Of a stretch of DNA of 64,000 nucleotides, positions 19,813 to 29,305 are shown piece by piece (within the stretch, counting starts at the first letter, position 1; every line of letters starts with the position of its first letter). The translations under genes and the position numbers were made by a program. The notes below the pieces were generated by a model. It was not told where the DNA came from and ran no database searches. It worked only from the letters and a program-made list of their open reading frames with translations. The stretch comes from Trichomonas vaginalis G3 (Eukaryota > Parabasalia > Trichomonadida > Trichomonadidae): assembly GCF_026262505.1 (NCBI RefSeq), contig NC_067208.1, positions 15,819,962-15,883,961 on the forward strand, read 5' to 3'.

Positions 19813-20712
19813 ATGACAGAAATAGCAAATCTTTTACAAGTTCCATTAAAACAAGGGACAAACAAAAGGGGTGCATATAATAGAACCATGAAAGTTCCTG
19901 ATGGAATGAAAGAATTAGTTCATATTGTTGCTGGTCTTCAAAAAGATGTTAAACAAATGAGAAACGTTTTAACATTACCGGAAGCTCAAGCATATGCCAA
20001 ACGTCATGGTCCAAATTGGGAAGCACACGAAGCAGACATTACGGGTCCAAATGGAAAACCTGATGGTATAAATGAAGTTTTCGTTACTGATGTTCAAGGT
20101 AATATTAAAGTCATAAATGGTTATAAATTAACTGTATCTGATTATCCTAAACGTAAAGCATATAATGAATGTTATCCTATGCAATTTGATGAAAATGGAA
20201 AAGCTGTTAAACAATACATTGGAGAAGGTGAAAATGGTCCAATTAATTCATACCGTCATAATCCATATTCTTATTTCAATGAAGAATTAAATGCTATTGA
20301 AGAGGGACCGGATGGATTACCACGATATTCTAACCAGTTTGATGGCCAATATGTAAATATTAGACCTGAAATTTCAGCTAAGAAATTCTTTAAAGTTGCT
20401 TTATTCGATCCAGTTTTCGCAAATGTTAAAGATGAACTTAAACAGCAATTCCAACCAATTATAGTAGCAAGAATTGCATCAGGTGCTTTATCTCAAGCAT
20501 TCAAAGATTTAATTAAGAAACCATTATATCAGCAACGAGGTTTAACTTATGATTTAGTTAAGGAATCAGATAAAAGAAAATTTGAGAAATCAGTTGATTA
20601 TAAGAATGCAATTAATGAATATATTCGGTCTATTAATTTCGATGAAACAGCTAAAAATCAACTTCATGAACAAATACAAGGGATAATAGATTCAAAAGTT
20701 CCAGCAAAATAA
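19813..20712 (+). CDS. putative virion-associated protein, unknown
   Basis: A 299-aa protein. After a helical N-terminal segment (residues of about 30-60) comes a distinctive region, [20 protein letters not shown], then [14 protein letters not shown] and [20 protein letters not shown] have a faint memory of similar 'DGI-EV-V-D ... NGY' stretches in virion proteins of Mavericks and giant-virus relatives, but I cannot name the family. The C-terminal third is helical. It sits in the structural block between the packaging ATPase and small genes, suggesting a structural role. The frame is open throughout. Confidence 0.65.
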   Translation: MTEIANLLQVPLKQGTNKRGAYNRTMKVPDGMKELVHIVAGLQKDVKQMRNVLTLPEAQAYAKRHGPNWEAHEADITGPNGKPDGINEVFVTDVQGNIKVINGYKLTVSDYPKRKAYNECYPMQFDENGKAVKQYIGEGENGPINSYRHNPYSYFNEELNAIEEGPDGLPRYSNQFDGQYVNIRPEISAKKFFKVALFDPVFANVKDELKQQFQPIIVARIASGALSQAFKDLIKKPLYQQRGLTYDLVKESDKRKFEKSVDYKNAINEYIRSINFDETAKNQLHEQIQGIIDSKVPAK

Positions 20713-20745
20713 AAGTTTAAATATATTTTTTTTATTCGAATATAA

Positions 20746-21057
20746 ATGAGAAGACGTTTCACTAATCAAAAGAACACTAACGCAAAAGCAGAGATTACGG
20801 TTGGTTATAACGTAAATGATGATAAATCGCGAATTATTCAAAATGTTAAAGTTAATGTTAGCCCTGAATTAACAAGGTCAGCAACTCAACCAAATTTATT
20901 AACTCGTGACTTACCGAAGAATGAGGAGAATGAAGAAAACCATGAGAATGGAGACCCAATCATTTTATCTGAACCTGGTAAAGAACCCGTTGAAATTCCC
21001 ACTTATCCAACATACCCCCACCTCTTTCATCAAACATCGAGAACCCATATAAAATAG
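20746..21057 (+). CDS. small basic-start protein with PTYP motif
   Basis: A 103-aa, mostly disordered protein. It has a basic N-terminus (MRRRFTNQKN), a beta-like middle (IIQNVKVNVSPE), an acidic stretch and a proline-rich end with IPTYPTYP. The gene in the same relative place in element B (46892-47197) has the same order of features: basic start, VVVNVKER, acidic stretch, then QPTYPEV. Both precede a VSCCG-motif gene. This positional and motif match supports a real conserved element gene. Its role is unknown, perhaps a scaffold or tether of the virion. Confidence 0.6.
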   Translation: MRRRFTNQKNTNAKAEITVGYNVNDDKSRIIQNVKVNVSPELTRSATQPNLLTRDLPKNEENEENHENGDPIILSEPGKEPVEIPTYPTYPHLFHQTSRTHIK

Positions 21058-21074
21058 ACATTAATTTTGAATTA

Positions 21075-21416
21075 ATGAAAATTTACCGTGATATAATAAT
21101 TAATAATTATGATTCAATAATAAATTTAATTGATCAATCTGGTTTAATTATTTTACCTTATGAATCATTAATTCACATTATCGCCATTCTTTGTGATGTT
21201 CAAGATTCAGACGTTAAGATTCAATTTTTCATAGATGATGAGGTTTCATGCTGCGGAATAGTTGCAAAAATAAATCCTATAAAGGATATTAGCACAATTA
21301 AGATATCAAAGAATGGAACAACAACTGAACTTCATTTAACATATAATGATATTTATAATAAAATAGTTGATGAATATAAAATATCACTTGAAAAATTCTT
21401 TGTTAAGGCTATTTAA
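21075..21416 (+). CDS. VSCCG-motif small protein, element A
   Basis: A 113-aa protein. After a helical N-terminus come FIDDEVSCCGIVAKI (about residues 56-70) and a short beta-type domain ending in a helix (YKISLEKFF). The counterpart in element B (47197-47472) has IEPDVSCCGVSYNV in the same place and a matching tail (HNISLKF). The paired cysteines are the strongest shared feature and may bind metal or form a disulfide. I recognise no named family. The gene lies between the PTYP-motif gene and the penton-like gene in both elements. Confidence 0.65.
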   Translation: MKIYRDIIINNYDSIINLIDQSGLIILPYESLIHIIAILCDVQDSDVKIQFFIDDEVSCCGIVAKINPIKDISTIKISKNGTTTELHLTYNDIYNKIVDEYKISLEKFFVKAI

Positions 21417-21789
21417 TATTCAAGCATTAACATTAACGAATAATAATCCTTTGAATCATAATCAATAATAATTGACCTTTCACCAGTTTCTATCGTTTGT
21501 TTTATTTCTTTTTGTTCCCACTATCCGGATCGGTCATTGTAATTGTTTTTGTTATAGTATCAGCTTTATCTTTAACTTCAATCTTTTTTCCATCAGGATA
21601 TTTAAACCAAAATTCCAAAAATTCGATATTGTCAATCTGTTCATATTTTAATCTATCAATTGCATTTTTAATACCATCTGAAAATCTTATGAAATGGTCA
21701 TTATATGGGTTTGATTGAACTAAATTTGAATGAAGTGAAATATAACCTGATGATGAATATGACATCGACTCATATTTTTCTGAAAACAC
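21413..21789 (-). pseudogene. small unknown gene, element A, broken
   Basis: A minus-strand coding region of about 125 codons with a serine/tyrosine-rich start and a phenylalanine-rich middle (IEFLEFWFKYPDGKKI). It converges on and slightly overlaps the end of the VSCCG gene. It is broken, with about one break. The family is unknown. Confidence 0.4.
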
Positions 21790-21912
21790 TAAAATTTATA
21801 AACATGAATGAATTTCTTATTCGTTGAATTTATGAATTCTTGAGGTAATCTTATTCTAGTTTTATTTATCACTGGAAAATAACGCTTTACTATATTTTTA
21901 ATCATTAAAAAA

Positions 21913-22626
21913 ATGTCAATTATCAATATTATTTCGAATAATAGTGTGTGAATTAAATTTAACAGTTAGTGGAATTTATAATGTTACTCTCGTTTCTGTG
22001 AGTGGTAAATTTAATCCCATTCTTTAGACCCTTCAGATTATATATCATTTATTAAAGATGACCTTGAAAAAACGTATGATATGTATATAAATAACGTGAT
22101 AGCGAAATGGGATATTAACACGATTTTAAGTTATTTAAATGAATCATTTATGCGTATGGTATGAAGAAAATTTTAAATCAAAACCTGATAAACTTTTTGA
22201 ACTTGATGAAATAAATAACCTTATTAATTATTCCCGCTGAAAATTAAATTTTGTACTCCTCACCTTCGTTCATTGTTGGGGATATTAAATTTTGAAAAAG
22301 ATGTTGGGGATGTTTTGTATTCTGACACTGGTTCCAATTTCATTTTAATCAAATGTGATAAAGTTAATACCCCAATGAGATTTTCACATCAAACATTAGA
22401 CCCTAACTCTTACCCATCAATACAAAACATTTTATCCATCAACTTAAACACATTTTCTTTATCATATCCGTTTCAATTATCCGGGAATTCATTTATTCTT
22501 CATTCAAAAGATTTATCAAATATTAAATTTAGAATAACTGACCTATTTGATTGTGATTTAGAATTTATGAATGAAATATTATGGCAATTTCAAATAGAAA
22601 AAATAGCTGATGAGATAATGGATTAA
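21913..22626 (+). pseudogene. minor capsid (penton-like) gene region, element A, decayed
   Basis: This region lies where element B has its penton gene, directly downstream of the VSCCG gene. It opens with the element-type start context. The last third contains ILIKCDKVNTP, then a leucine-rich middle, then NIKFRITDLFDCD and ILWQFQIE. This is the kind of strand order seen at the end of Polinton penton jelly-rolls. In Polintons such a protein caps the fivefold vertices. It is a fossil with several breaks. Part of the upstream stretch could belong to a separate decayed gene. Confidence 0.45.
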
Positions 22627-22650
22627 ATATTTATTTTTAAATCATAATAA

Positions 22651-22846
22651 ATGATTAAACAACAGCAACCACAGCAACTTAAGGCGCAAAGCACCCAGGT
22701 CCTTCAAACCATTACATACGCCATATATGCATATAATTCAAAGACGGCAGAACAAACGCAAAGGTTGAAATATGGAGATTTGGAGATAGTATTGAAAAAT
22801 GACCATTTCGAATTCGTTTGCAAAGGTGGTGCAGTGATATCAAATA
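22651..22846 (+). pseudogene. 5' part of the fibre/collar gene, cut by a mariner
   Basis: It begins with the element-type T-rich/ATAAATG context. It encodes a glutamine-rich start (MIKQQQPQQLKAQSTQ), then a helical and beta-like segment (YGDLEIVLKNDHFEFVCKGG) much like the head of the fibre gene in element B (GNLKLTINPLTDEF). The mariner left end follows immediately at 22847, and the rest of the gene lies beyond the mariner. Confidence 0.65.
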
Positions 22847-22874
22847 TAGGGTGTCCAAAGGTGCGTTTAGCACA
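22847..22874 (+). repeat. mariner left terminal inverted repeat
   Basis: 28 bases starting TAGGGTGTCCAAAGG, pairing with 24125-24152 with one mismatch. A TA lies just outside. Confidence 0.93.
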
Positions 22875-23054
22875 GCGCTCTATATGAGACTATTAAAGGA
22901 GATATATGCTGATTATAAATATATAATAAAAAATATGAATATATGTATATGATGAGTATGTTGTATTTTGGCGCCATGCCGGTATATAAAATGAATTTTG
23001 AGACAAGAGGCGGTTTCGCGGGAAATTTTGGCGGGATTTTTTTTCATTTTTTTA

Positions 23055-24072
23055 ATGAATCATAAAGAAAACATCCTCGCTCTTGCAAAAAAATGCAAAG
23101 ACTGTAAAAAAATCTACGAGACATTGGTAAAATGCTTCGGTATGGATGCTCCTAGCTATTCCACTGTAACGTATCATGTTAGGATGTATCACTTCATGAA
23201 CAAAAAGGCGCCCATCATAAAAATTGACAAAAAATCGCCGGATCAAAGAAAAATCAAAGCAATTCTTCAAGCGCTAGATGAAGACCCAAGAGCATCACTC
23301 AGAAGGATAGAGGAGATGACAAAGATACCACGTACAACAGTCAGTTATTATCTGCACAATTATTTGAACTACAAACTAGCGTATACACGTTGGGTTCCGC
23401 ACAACCTTAATTCAGTTCAAAAAAAATCTAGAGTCCAATCTTCGAAAGAGCTCCTCTCTATATTGGGTGCGTATCAATCCAAGAAGTTTCGCTTTTTTAG
23501 TAACAGGGGACGAGTCTTGGTTTCAATATGCAACAGAAGCCAAAATCATGTGGATCCCGAAGGATGAAAATCCGCAAACATTCCCGAAGAAAAAAATTGA
23601 CACACCAATGATTATGTTGTCGGTTTTTTGGGGCGTGAATGGCATCATCGCAATTGATATTCTTCAAAAACCTAATACGATGAATGCTCAGTATCTAATT
23701 GACAATGTTCTTACTCAAATTATCAATTCTGATGAGTTTGAGAAATCCAAACAACAAAAACAAAAGTTTGCAATTCATTTTGATAATTCAAGAGTTCACA
23801 AAAGTCATAAGGTAATGAATTACTTGTTGGAAAACAATGTCAAAGTTGTTCCAAACCCAATTTATTCACCTGATATTGCACCCTCTGACTTTTATTTATT
23901 CGGCACGCTAAAAAAGAGAGCTGAAGGACGCGAATTCGCGAGTCCAGATGATCTTGAAAATTTTGTAAGAGAGCAATTTGAGCAATTTTCTCATGATGAT
24001 TTAAAGCGTGTCTTTCAAGCCTGGATCGATCGCTGCGAACGCGTGATTGAATCCAATGGTGATTATATTTAA
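23055..24072 (+). pseudogene. mariner transposase, one frameshift
   Basis: Two overlapping frames (23055-23567 and 23467-24072) cover one Tc1/mariner transposase. The N-terminal part has paired helix-turn-helix regions (about residues 1-45 and 70-105) and the mariner linker motif WVPHNL. The C-terminal part has the catalytic triad as DD34D: TGDESWF, FDNSRVH and YSPDIAPSD, with exactly 34 residues between the second and third aspartates. The frames meet near a six-T run at 23493-23498, where a one-base change in length is the likely cause. The first ATG of the extended frame (22998) is not used, because the ATG at 23055 begins the family-like sequence. It would cut and paste DNA at TA sites if intact. 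Confidence 0.9.
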
Positions 24073-24124
24073 ATAAACTTTATATATATGTAACTTGTTT
24101 ATTTCTATTCGCAGTATTCAGGTT

Positions 24125-24152
24125 TGTGCTAAACACACCTTTGGACACCCTA
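24125..24152 (-). repeat. mariner right terminal inverted repeat
   Basis: 28 bases ending CTTTGGACACCCTA, the inverse of 22847-22874 with one mismatch. A TA follows. Confidence 0.93.
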
Positions 24153-24171
24153 TATAAAAGAAATTTTATTT

Positions 24172-25839
24172 ATGAATTCTAAAATTAAAGGTATAACGGA
24201 TGATATAACATCAATTCCACCAGAAGAACAAAGATATTACGCATTAAATGCATTTCCTAAAGTTTTGAAGATTGGAAGATTTAATTTAAATGAGGAATTC
24301 ATAAAAGGTTTCCTAAACGACATAATGAAGAAAGCAGATAAGGAATATGTGGCTAGTGAGTTAATGAAGAAGGCAGATAAGGAATATGTGGATGAAAAAG
24401 ATAATGAAATTAAAGAAAGGGTTGAATGGTATCATGAATGGACATCGAAGATTTTTAAAACTAAAGCTGATACAGGATGGGTTTCAGGATGTTTAGACCT
24501 TAAAGCGGATAAAACTTATGTTAACGATGAGTTAGAGAAGAAAGCAGATAAGGAATATGTGGCTAGTGAGTTAATGAAGAAGGCAGATAAGGAATATGTG
24601 GATGAAAAAGATAATGAAATTAAAGAAAGGGTTGAATGGTATCATGAATGGACATCGAAGATTTTTAAAACTAAAGCTGATACAGGATGGGTTTCAGGAT
24701 GTTTAGACCTTAAAGCGGATAAAACTTATGTTAACGATGAGTTAGAGAAGAAAGCAGATAAGGAATATGTGGCTAGTGAGTTAATGAAGAAGGCAGATAA
24801 GGAATATGTGGATGAAATATACCAAAGTTTGATAGGAACAACAAAAAATATTGAAACTATTGTTGGTGACTTTTCTGTCAATGAAGAAAATAAATATTTT
24901 AGATGGCAGTTTGTACAGTCCTTAAAAAATGGTACACGGTGTAAACTCATTCCGAAAAATAACAATGAAATGTATGTAAGCTATAAAAAGAATGATGGCA
25001 CACAAGTTAAAGTTCCATTAAACAACAACTGCTACTTAAACTTATATGGAGACGAACAAAAGAAATATTTAAGAGTTTATGAAATGGCAGATATGACATT
25101 GCCTGACCCAGCTCCAGCACCATATTATTATGACTATGGAGATGATGTCAGAACACCACATGTAGATGAACAAAAGCTAACATTATATTTAGATTATTAT
25201 AGATATAAAAGATATAATGCAATAGAAAAAACGAGAATAGTATATTATTATACAGATGACAGAAATAAATATTATAGTCAAGATTTTACCTACCCTGAAA
25301 ACATAAGATTATATTATAAAAAATATTCTAACACAAATCAGAAGAAACCTGAAATAGTTGCACTATATTTTAAGTTCAAAAGAGACAATCCTATAATATC
25401 TCATATGTTTGATTTAATGAACCCAGTAGGTTCTATTTATACATCTATGGATGCAAGAGGTCCTCAAGTAATGTTTGGTGTTGGTGCATGGGAACAAATA
25501 GTCGACAGGTTTTTGTATTGTGCAAACTCTTCAAAGGAAACAGGTGGAAGTAAAACGATTTCAGGTGAAAATTTACCTGCACATAGTCACTACATAGATT
25601 TAAGCACATCTCAAGCTGGTTGGCATAAGCATAGATATTGGGATTGGTCAGGAATGACAAAAGGTAAAGGATATGATGTTAAAGATGACGTTAAGTTTGC
25701 TATAAATTGTTACTGGAGTGACACTCAGGGAGAAGGAAACCATACACATTTCGTTTCAGGATATACACAAACAACAGGACAAAGTAAAGAATACATGCCA
25801 CCATTTATGACTGTATTCGCATGGTATAGAGTTCAATGA
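24172..25839 (+). CDS. fibre/tail-collar-like protein, element A (main part)
   Basis: A 555-aa open frame beyond the mariner. Residues of about 53-215 are repeats of the type KADKEYVxxEL and KADKTYVNDEL, typical of trimeric coiled fibre shafts. They include a 70-residue unit present twice plus a partial third copy. A beta-rich middle follows. The C-terminal 145 residues hold NPVGSIYTSMDARGP, then GENLPAHSHYIDLS, then HTHF and a final PPFMTVFAWYRV. This is the look of phage tail-collar and short-tail-fibre receptor-binding tips, where H-x-H residues bind metal. It is a likely host-attachment fibre of the virion. The tip is nearly identical to that of element B. The mariner separates this part from the gene's 5' part. 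Confidence 0.8.
   Translation: MNSKIKGITDDITSIPPEEQRYYALNAFPKVLKIGRFNLNEEFIKGFLNDIMKKADKEYVASELMKKADKEYVDEKDNEIKERVEWYHEWTSKIFKTKADTGWVSGCLDLKADKTYVNDELEKKADKEYVASELMKKADKEYVDEKDNEIKERVEWYHEWTSKIFKTKADTGWVSGCLDLKADKTYVNDELEKKADKEYVASELMKKADKEYVDEIYQSLIGTTKNIETIVGDFSVNEENKYFRWQFVQSLKNGTRCKLIPKNNNEMYVSYKKNDGTQVKVPLNNNCYLNLYGDEQKKYLRVYEMADMTLPDPAPAPYYYDYGDDVRTPHVDEQKLTLYLDYYRYKRYNAIEKTRIVYYYTDDRNKYYSQDFTYPENIRLYYKKYSNTNQKKPEIVALYFKFKRDNPIISHMFDLMNPVGSIYTSMDARGPQVMFGVGAWEQIVDRFLYCANSSKETGGSKTISGENLPAHSHYIDLSTSQAGWHKHRYWDWSGMTKGKGYDVKDDVKFAINCYWSDTQGEGNHTHFVSGYTQTTGQSKEYMPPFMTVFAWYRVQ
24328..24816 (+). repeat. 210-bp tandem repeat in the fibre gene
   Basis: A 210-base unit starts at 24328 and 24538, with a third partial copy from 24748 to about 24816. 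By eye the copies are identical at the DNA level, so the duplication is recent. It adds 70 residues per unit to the fibre shaft without shifting the frame. Confidence 0.9.
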
Positions 25840-25917
25840 ACGCTCAATGTTTGTGAAACAAACTTTAGGAGCTCCAGATGAGTGAACGGTATAATTTAAA
25901 TTTTTATTTTAGTATAA

Positions 25918-26070
25918 ATGAAGATTCTACCATATGGTGTTATTGGAAGAGATAAAGATGGAAACCCAATATTTGATCCAAAGTTAAAATTCAAGTTACT
26001 GACAAGACAACAACTTGAAAAGTTGCTGAAACCAAAACAGGATGAGAAAATGAGAAAGAAAAAAATTTAA
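25918..26070 (+). CDS. 50-aa basic protein, unknown
   Basis: A short frame, MKILPYGVIGRDKDGNPIF onwards, ending in a run of lysines (MRKKKI). It starts directly after a T-rich tract and ATAA, the context shared by element genes, and is followed at 26 bases by another small gene with the same context. The strongly basic tail suggests DNA or RNA binding or a core peptide. No family is recognised. Confidence 0.5.
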   Translation: MKILPYGVIGRDKDGNPIFDPKLKFKLLTRQQLEKLLKPKQDEKMRKKKI

Positions 26071-26096
26071 ATTATGTAATTTTATTTTTATCATAA

Positions 26097-26279
26097 ATGA
26101 CAAAATTAATTAAGCCAACTATTTCTAAATTAATGTTACCAATGAAATCATTTCATGGAGTACTTATCCCAGGTTCTTCACAATTAGCCAGGACAAGTGT
26201 TGGGACTCAAGGTGGAACATTAGCGAATCCATTCAAATTATTAACTAAAGATGAAGTTAATAAAATGATGATAAAATAA
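26097..26279 (+). CDS. 60-aa protein, unknown
   Basis: A short frame (MTKLIKPTISKLMLPMKSFH onwards) with a T-rich/ATAAATG start context identical in style to other element A genes. It is rich in lysine, threonine and leucine and has no membrane segment. It lies between the 50-aa gene and the repeat array before the primase-helicase. Its role is unknown. Confidence 0.5.
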   Translation: MTKLIKPTISKLMLPMKSFHGVLIPGSSQLARTSVGTQGGTLANPFKLLTKDEVNKMMIK

Positions 26280-26301
26280 CTGATAACAAAATTTGATTTC
26301 A

Positions 26302-26899
26302 GTGCTACCATGTTACCGGGTGCTACCAGGTAATTTAATTTCTTTTAAAAATGGTGACAACATGACATTTTGACAACATCACGAGAGGAAGGTAAAAATG
26401 AATTATTTTTGAAGAACTGAAGGTGCTACCATGTTACCATGACATTTTGACAACAACACGAGAGGAAGGTAAAAATGAATTATTTTTGAAGAACTGAAGG
26501 TGCTACCATGTTACCGGGTGCTACCAGGTAATTTAATTTCTTTTAAAAATGGTGACAACATGACATTTTGACAACAACACGAGAGGAAGGTAAAAATGAA
26601 TTATTTTTGAAGAACTGAAGGTGCTACCATGTTACCGGGTGCTACCAGGTAATTTAATTTCTTTTAAAAATGGTGACAACATGACATTTTGACAACATCA
26701 CGAGAGGAAGGTAAAAATGAATTATTTTTGAAGAACTGAAGGTGCTACCATGTTACCATGACATTTTGACAACAACACGAGAGGAAGGTAAAAATGAATT
26801 ATTTTTGAAGAACTGAAGGTGCTACCATGTTACCGGGTGCTACCAGGTAATTTAATTTCTTTTAAAAATGGTGACAACATGACATTTTGACAACATCAC
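26302..26899 (+). repeat. long/short tandem array left of the primase-helicase
   Basis: Units begin GTGCTACCATGTTACC at 26302, 26423, 26500, 26621, 26742 and 26819. The spacings are 121, 77, 121, 121 and 77, so two unit lengths alternate. The short form lacks a 44-base block (GGGTGCTACCAGG onwards). An inverted relative lies on the other side of the gene at 29306-29671. Confidence 0.9.
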
Positions 26900-26938
26900 T
26901 GGAAATTTGATACAGCCCAAAAATAAAGTTAGTTTTAA

Positions 26939-26968
26939 AATTATTTTTATTTTTTTATTCCTATATAA
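26939..26968 (+). promoter_or_regulatory. element-type promoter motif before the primase-helicase
   Basis: A T-rich stretch (TTTTTATTTTTTTATTCC) is followed by TATATAA directly before the ATG at 26969. The same pattern precedes most genes of element A on both strands. It contains no TCAYWW initiator. Confidence 0.5.
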
Positions 26969-29281
26969 ATGACGGCAACAAACAACAACAGCAACTATAT
27001 CGTTTCTGATGAAAAAGTTATTGATTCATTAGTTGAGGAATTAATTATGACAGAAACTAAAACCCTCAACGAAAGAATTGGTGAAAACATGATTGATTTA
27101 CACAACTACCTCAAACATGATGGAGGAAGAGGAAGGAAAACCGGTATGGCTTTATTAGTAAATAAAATATCAAATTTAACGATTATAGATGTTGATATCA
27201 ATAAATTATACGATGATGAACTTAAAGAAACAGTTAGAAAAGATATTTTATCAAAACTTTCGGATAAAGATGTTATCGTTAAAACCGCTTCGGGAGGTCT
27301 TCACATTTATTGCAACACTAATTTCTTCTATTCAACCTCGAACAGAATGATTAAATGTTATTCCTGCAATGATTACGATATTGATATAATGACTTCAATG
27401 GATGATTCAAAGCGTTCATTAGTGGTTATGGCTGATTCAAGAGTTCGCAAGAATGCAACAGAACCAATCAATACATACTCATTCATTCGTGGAAGTTATG
27501 ATTCAACATTAACCAGAACAGTGAATGATATATTAAATGATTTGAATATTAAGGTAAGAGTTGAACAGAAGAATGAAGAAATAAAGACTATCATGAATGA
27601 AAACAAAGATGTAAACATTGACGATAAACTTGCTCAAAGCATAGTTGATGGCATGTGTGATTTTGAAGTACATAATGACGGTGGAAACATGAATTTAGAA
27701 AAAGAAGTTACATTATTCACACTGTTTCAAGCAATTAATTCGTTACCTAATCATTTAATTAATGAAGCATACGACAACGTTTATAACTTCTGTAGTTTAA
27801 CAGAAAATGCAAAAAGTAATTTTGAAAAAGCACGTGATAGATATGCATATTTAATGACTTCTCCATTTGTTTTGGTGAAGATTCTAAAACTATATCAAAA
27901 GGAATATTATGATGAATATGTTTTACCTTTATTACGTAAGCCAAAAATAACATTTGACATAAAACTTGATGACTCGTTTTTGATAACAGATATTAGACGC
28001 AAGGCTGAAAATCATCAGTATAAAAACAGTTCTGAAGTAATTGAGGATTTATCACGTGTAATCCGTTTTGTAGATTGTGGAAACAAATATTTCATTCAAA
28101 AGGACTATAATATCCACGACAAAATGAATCAAATATCATTCGTTCTTCAATCAAACATGAAAGAGTCACTTAAAATGATTAAATTATTTAATGAAGAAGG
28201 TAAAACAATAACAGCATGGGATGTACTATTAAATCAATTATCCTCATTAACCGTTAAGGGTGTTTGCTTTAAATCTAATTCCCCCGATGTTTTCTCAACG
28301 TTTCAAGGTTATAAATACAACATTCTCGAAAAGCCTGATTACTCAAAAATTGAGATGTTTATGAATTTCATTAAAGAAGCCATTTGTGATAATAATGATG
28401 AAGTGTATAAATACCTTCTCGGCTGGATTGCATCAATGATTCAACATCCTGGAATCAAGAATGAAACAGCAATTATTTTGAAAGGACTTCAGGGAACAGG
28501 TAAAAACAGATTCACAGACATTATTTCTGAACTTCTCGCTGGTTATTCATGTAAAAACATTACTGAAATAGGTGAGCTAACGGGTAATTTCAATTCAGTA
28601 GTTGAGAATAAAATGTTTCTTGTACTTAATGAACTCAAGAATGTTGGTGAAGACAGACTCGCAAACTTCAACGCTTTGAAATCAATTATTACGGATAATG
28701 AGATTAGAATTAATGAAAAGAATCAACCCAGAAGAACCGCTCAAAACGTTGCTAATTTCATTTTCGTAACTAATAACGTCTACCCTGTCAAAATTGAAGT
28801 TGGAGACAGAAGATATGTAGTTTTAAGGGTTAATGGTAAATTTAAGGGTCAATTTGATTACTTCAAGAATTTGATGAATTCATGCACAAAGGAATTTTAT
28901 GATAATTTACTGACGTATTTTATCAATTACGACCTTTCATCATTTAATGCACGAATCATACCGATGACTGAAGCCAAACAAGATTTAATTGAATTATCAG
29001 CAAATCCTTTAGATGCATGGATAAATACACATTATGATGAATTGTGTGCAGGTATGATGTGTGAAAATGCTTTATTCTGCAAACCATCAGACATGAAAGA
29101 CAAGAATTTCCAAATGAGTATTAAGGATAAATGTGATAGGAAACATAGAAGAATAGATGGTAAACAAACATGGTGTTATGTTTTGAAAGAAGAAATGAAA
29201 GGATTATATAAACAGGTTGAACCAAACGATAATGAGGATTCATTTACTGATGATGAAATACCTGTAAATGAAGCTTTATAA
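26969..29281 (+). CDS. primase-helicase (SF3, D5-like), element A
   Basis: A 770-aa intact frame. The N-terminal 200 residues contain a primase-polymerase-like region (TIIDVDINK, TASGGLHIYCN). The middle is a helical linker. Residues of about 500-640 are a superfamily 3 helicase with Walker A GLQGTGKN, Walker B MFLVLNEL, and motif C ANFIFVTNN, then a conserved DRRYVVLR. This fusion is typical of D5-like replicative primase-helicases of Polintons and NCLDVs. It would unwind and perhaps prime element DNA in the nucleus. The tail is acidic. The gene is enclosed by inverted repeat arrays on both sides. It is one of the few replication genes here that looks whole. Confidence 0.9.
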   Translation: MTATNNNSNYIVSDEKVIDSLVEELIMTETKTLNERIGENMIDLHNYLKHDGGRGRKTGMALLVNKISNLTIIDVDINKLYDDELKETVRKDILSKLSDKDVIVKTASGGLHIYCNTNFFYSTSNRMIKCYSCNDYDIDIMTSMDDSKRSLVVMADSRVRKNATEPINTYSFIRGSYDSTLTRTVNDILNDLNIKVRVEQKNEEIKTIMNENKDVNIDDKLAQSIVDGMCDFEVHNDGGNMNLEKEVTLFTLFQAINSLPNHLINEAYDNVYNFCSLTENAKSNFEKARDRYAYLMTSPFVLVKILKLYQKEYYDEYVLPLLRKPKITFDIKLDDSFLITDIRRKAENHQYKNSSEVIEDLSRVIRFVDCGNKYFIQKDYNIHDKMNQISFVLQSNMKESLKMIKLFNEEGKTITAWDVLLNQLSSLTVKGVCFKSNSPDVFSTFQGYKYNILEKPDYSKIEMFMNFIKEAICDNNDEVYKYLLGWIASMIQHPGIKNETAIILKGLQGTGKNRFTDIISELLAGYSCKNITEIGELTGNFNSVVENKMFLVLNELKNVGEDRLANFNALKSIITDNEIRINEKNQPRRTAQNVANFIFVTNNVYPVKIEVGDRRYVVLRVNGKFKGQFDYFKNLMNSCTKEFYDNLLTYFINYDLSSFNARIIPMTEAKQDLIELSANPLDAWINTHYDELCAGMMCENALFCKPSDMKDKNFQMSIKDKCDRKHRRIDGKQTWCYVLKEEMKGLYKQVEPNDNEDSFTDDEIPVNEAL

Positions 29282-29305
29282 AGTATGATTTGAATTCATA
29301 AATGC

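Larger units (their letters stand above)
22847..24152 (+). mobile_element. mariner transposon (Tvmar-like) inside element A
   Basis: 1,306 bases bounded by 28-bp inverted repeats (22847-22874 and 24125-24152) that differ at one position. They start TAGGGTGTCC and are flanked by a TA duplication. Size, ends and transposase match the Tvmar1-type mariner of T. vaginalis as I remember it. The transposase gene is frameshifted, so this copy is non-autonomous. It is inserted in the fibre gene of element A. Confidence 0.93.
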
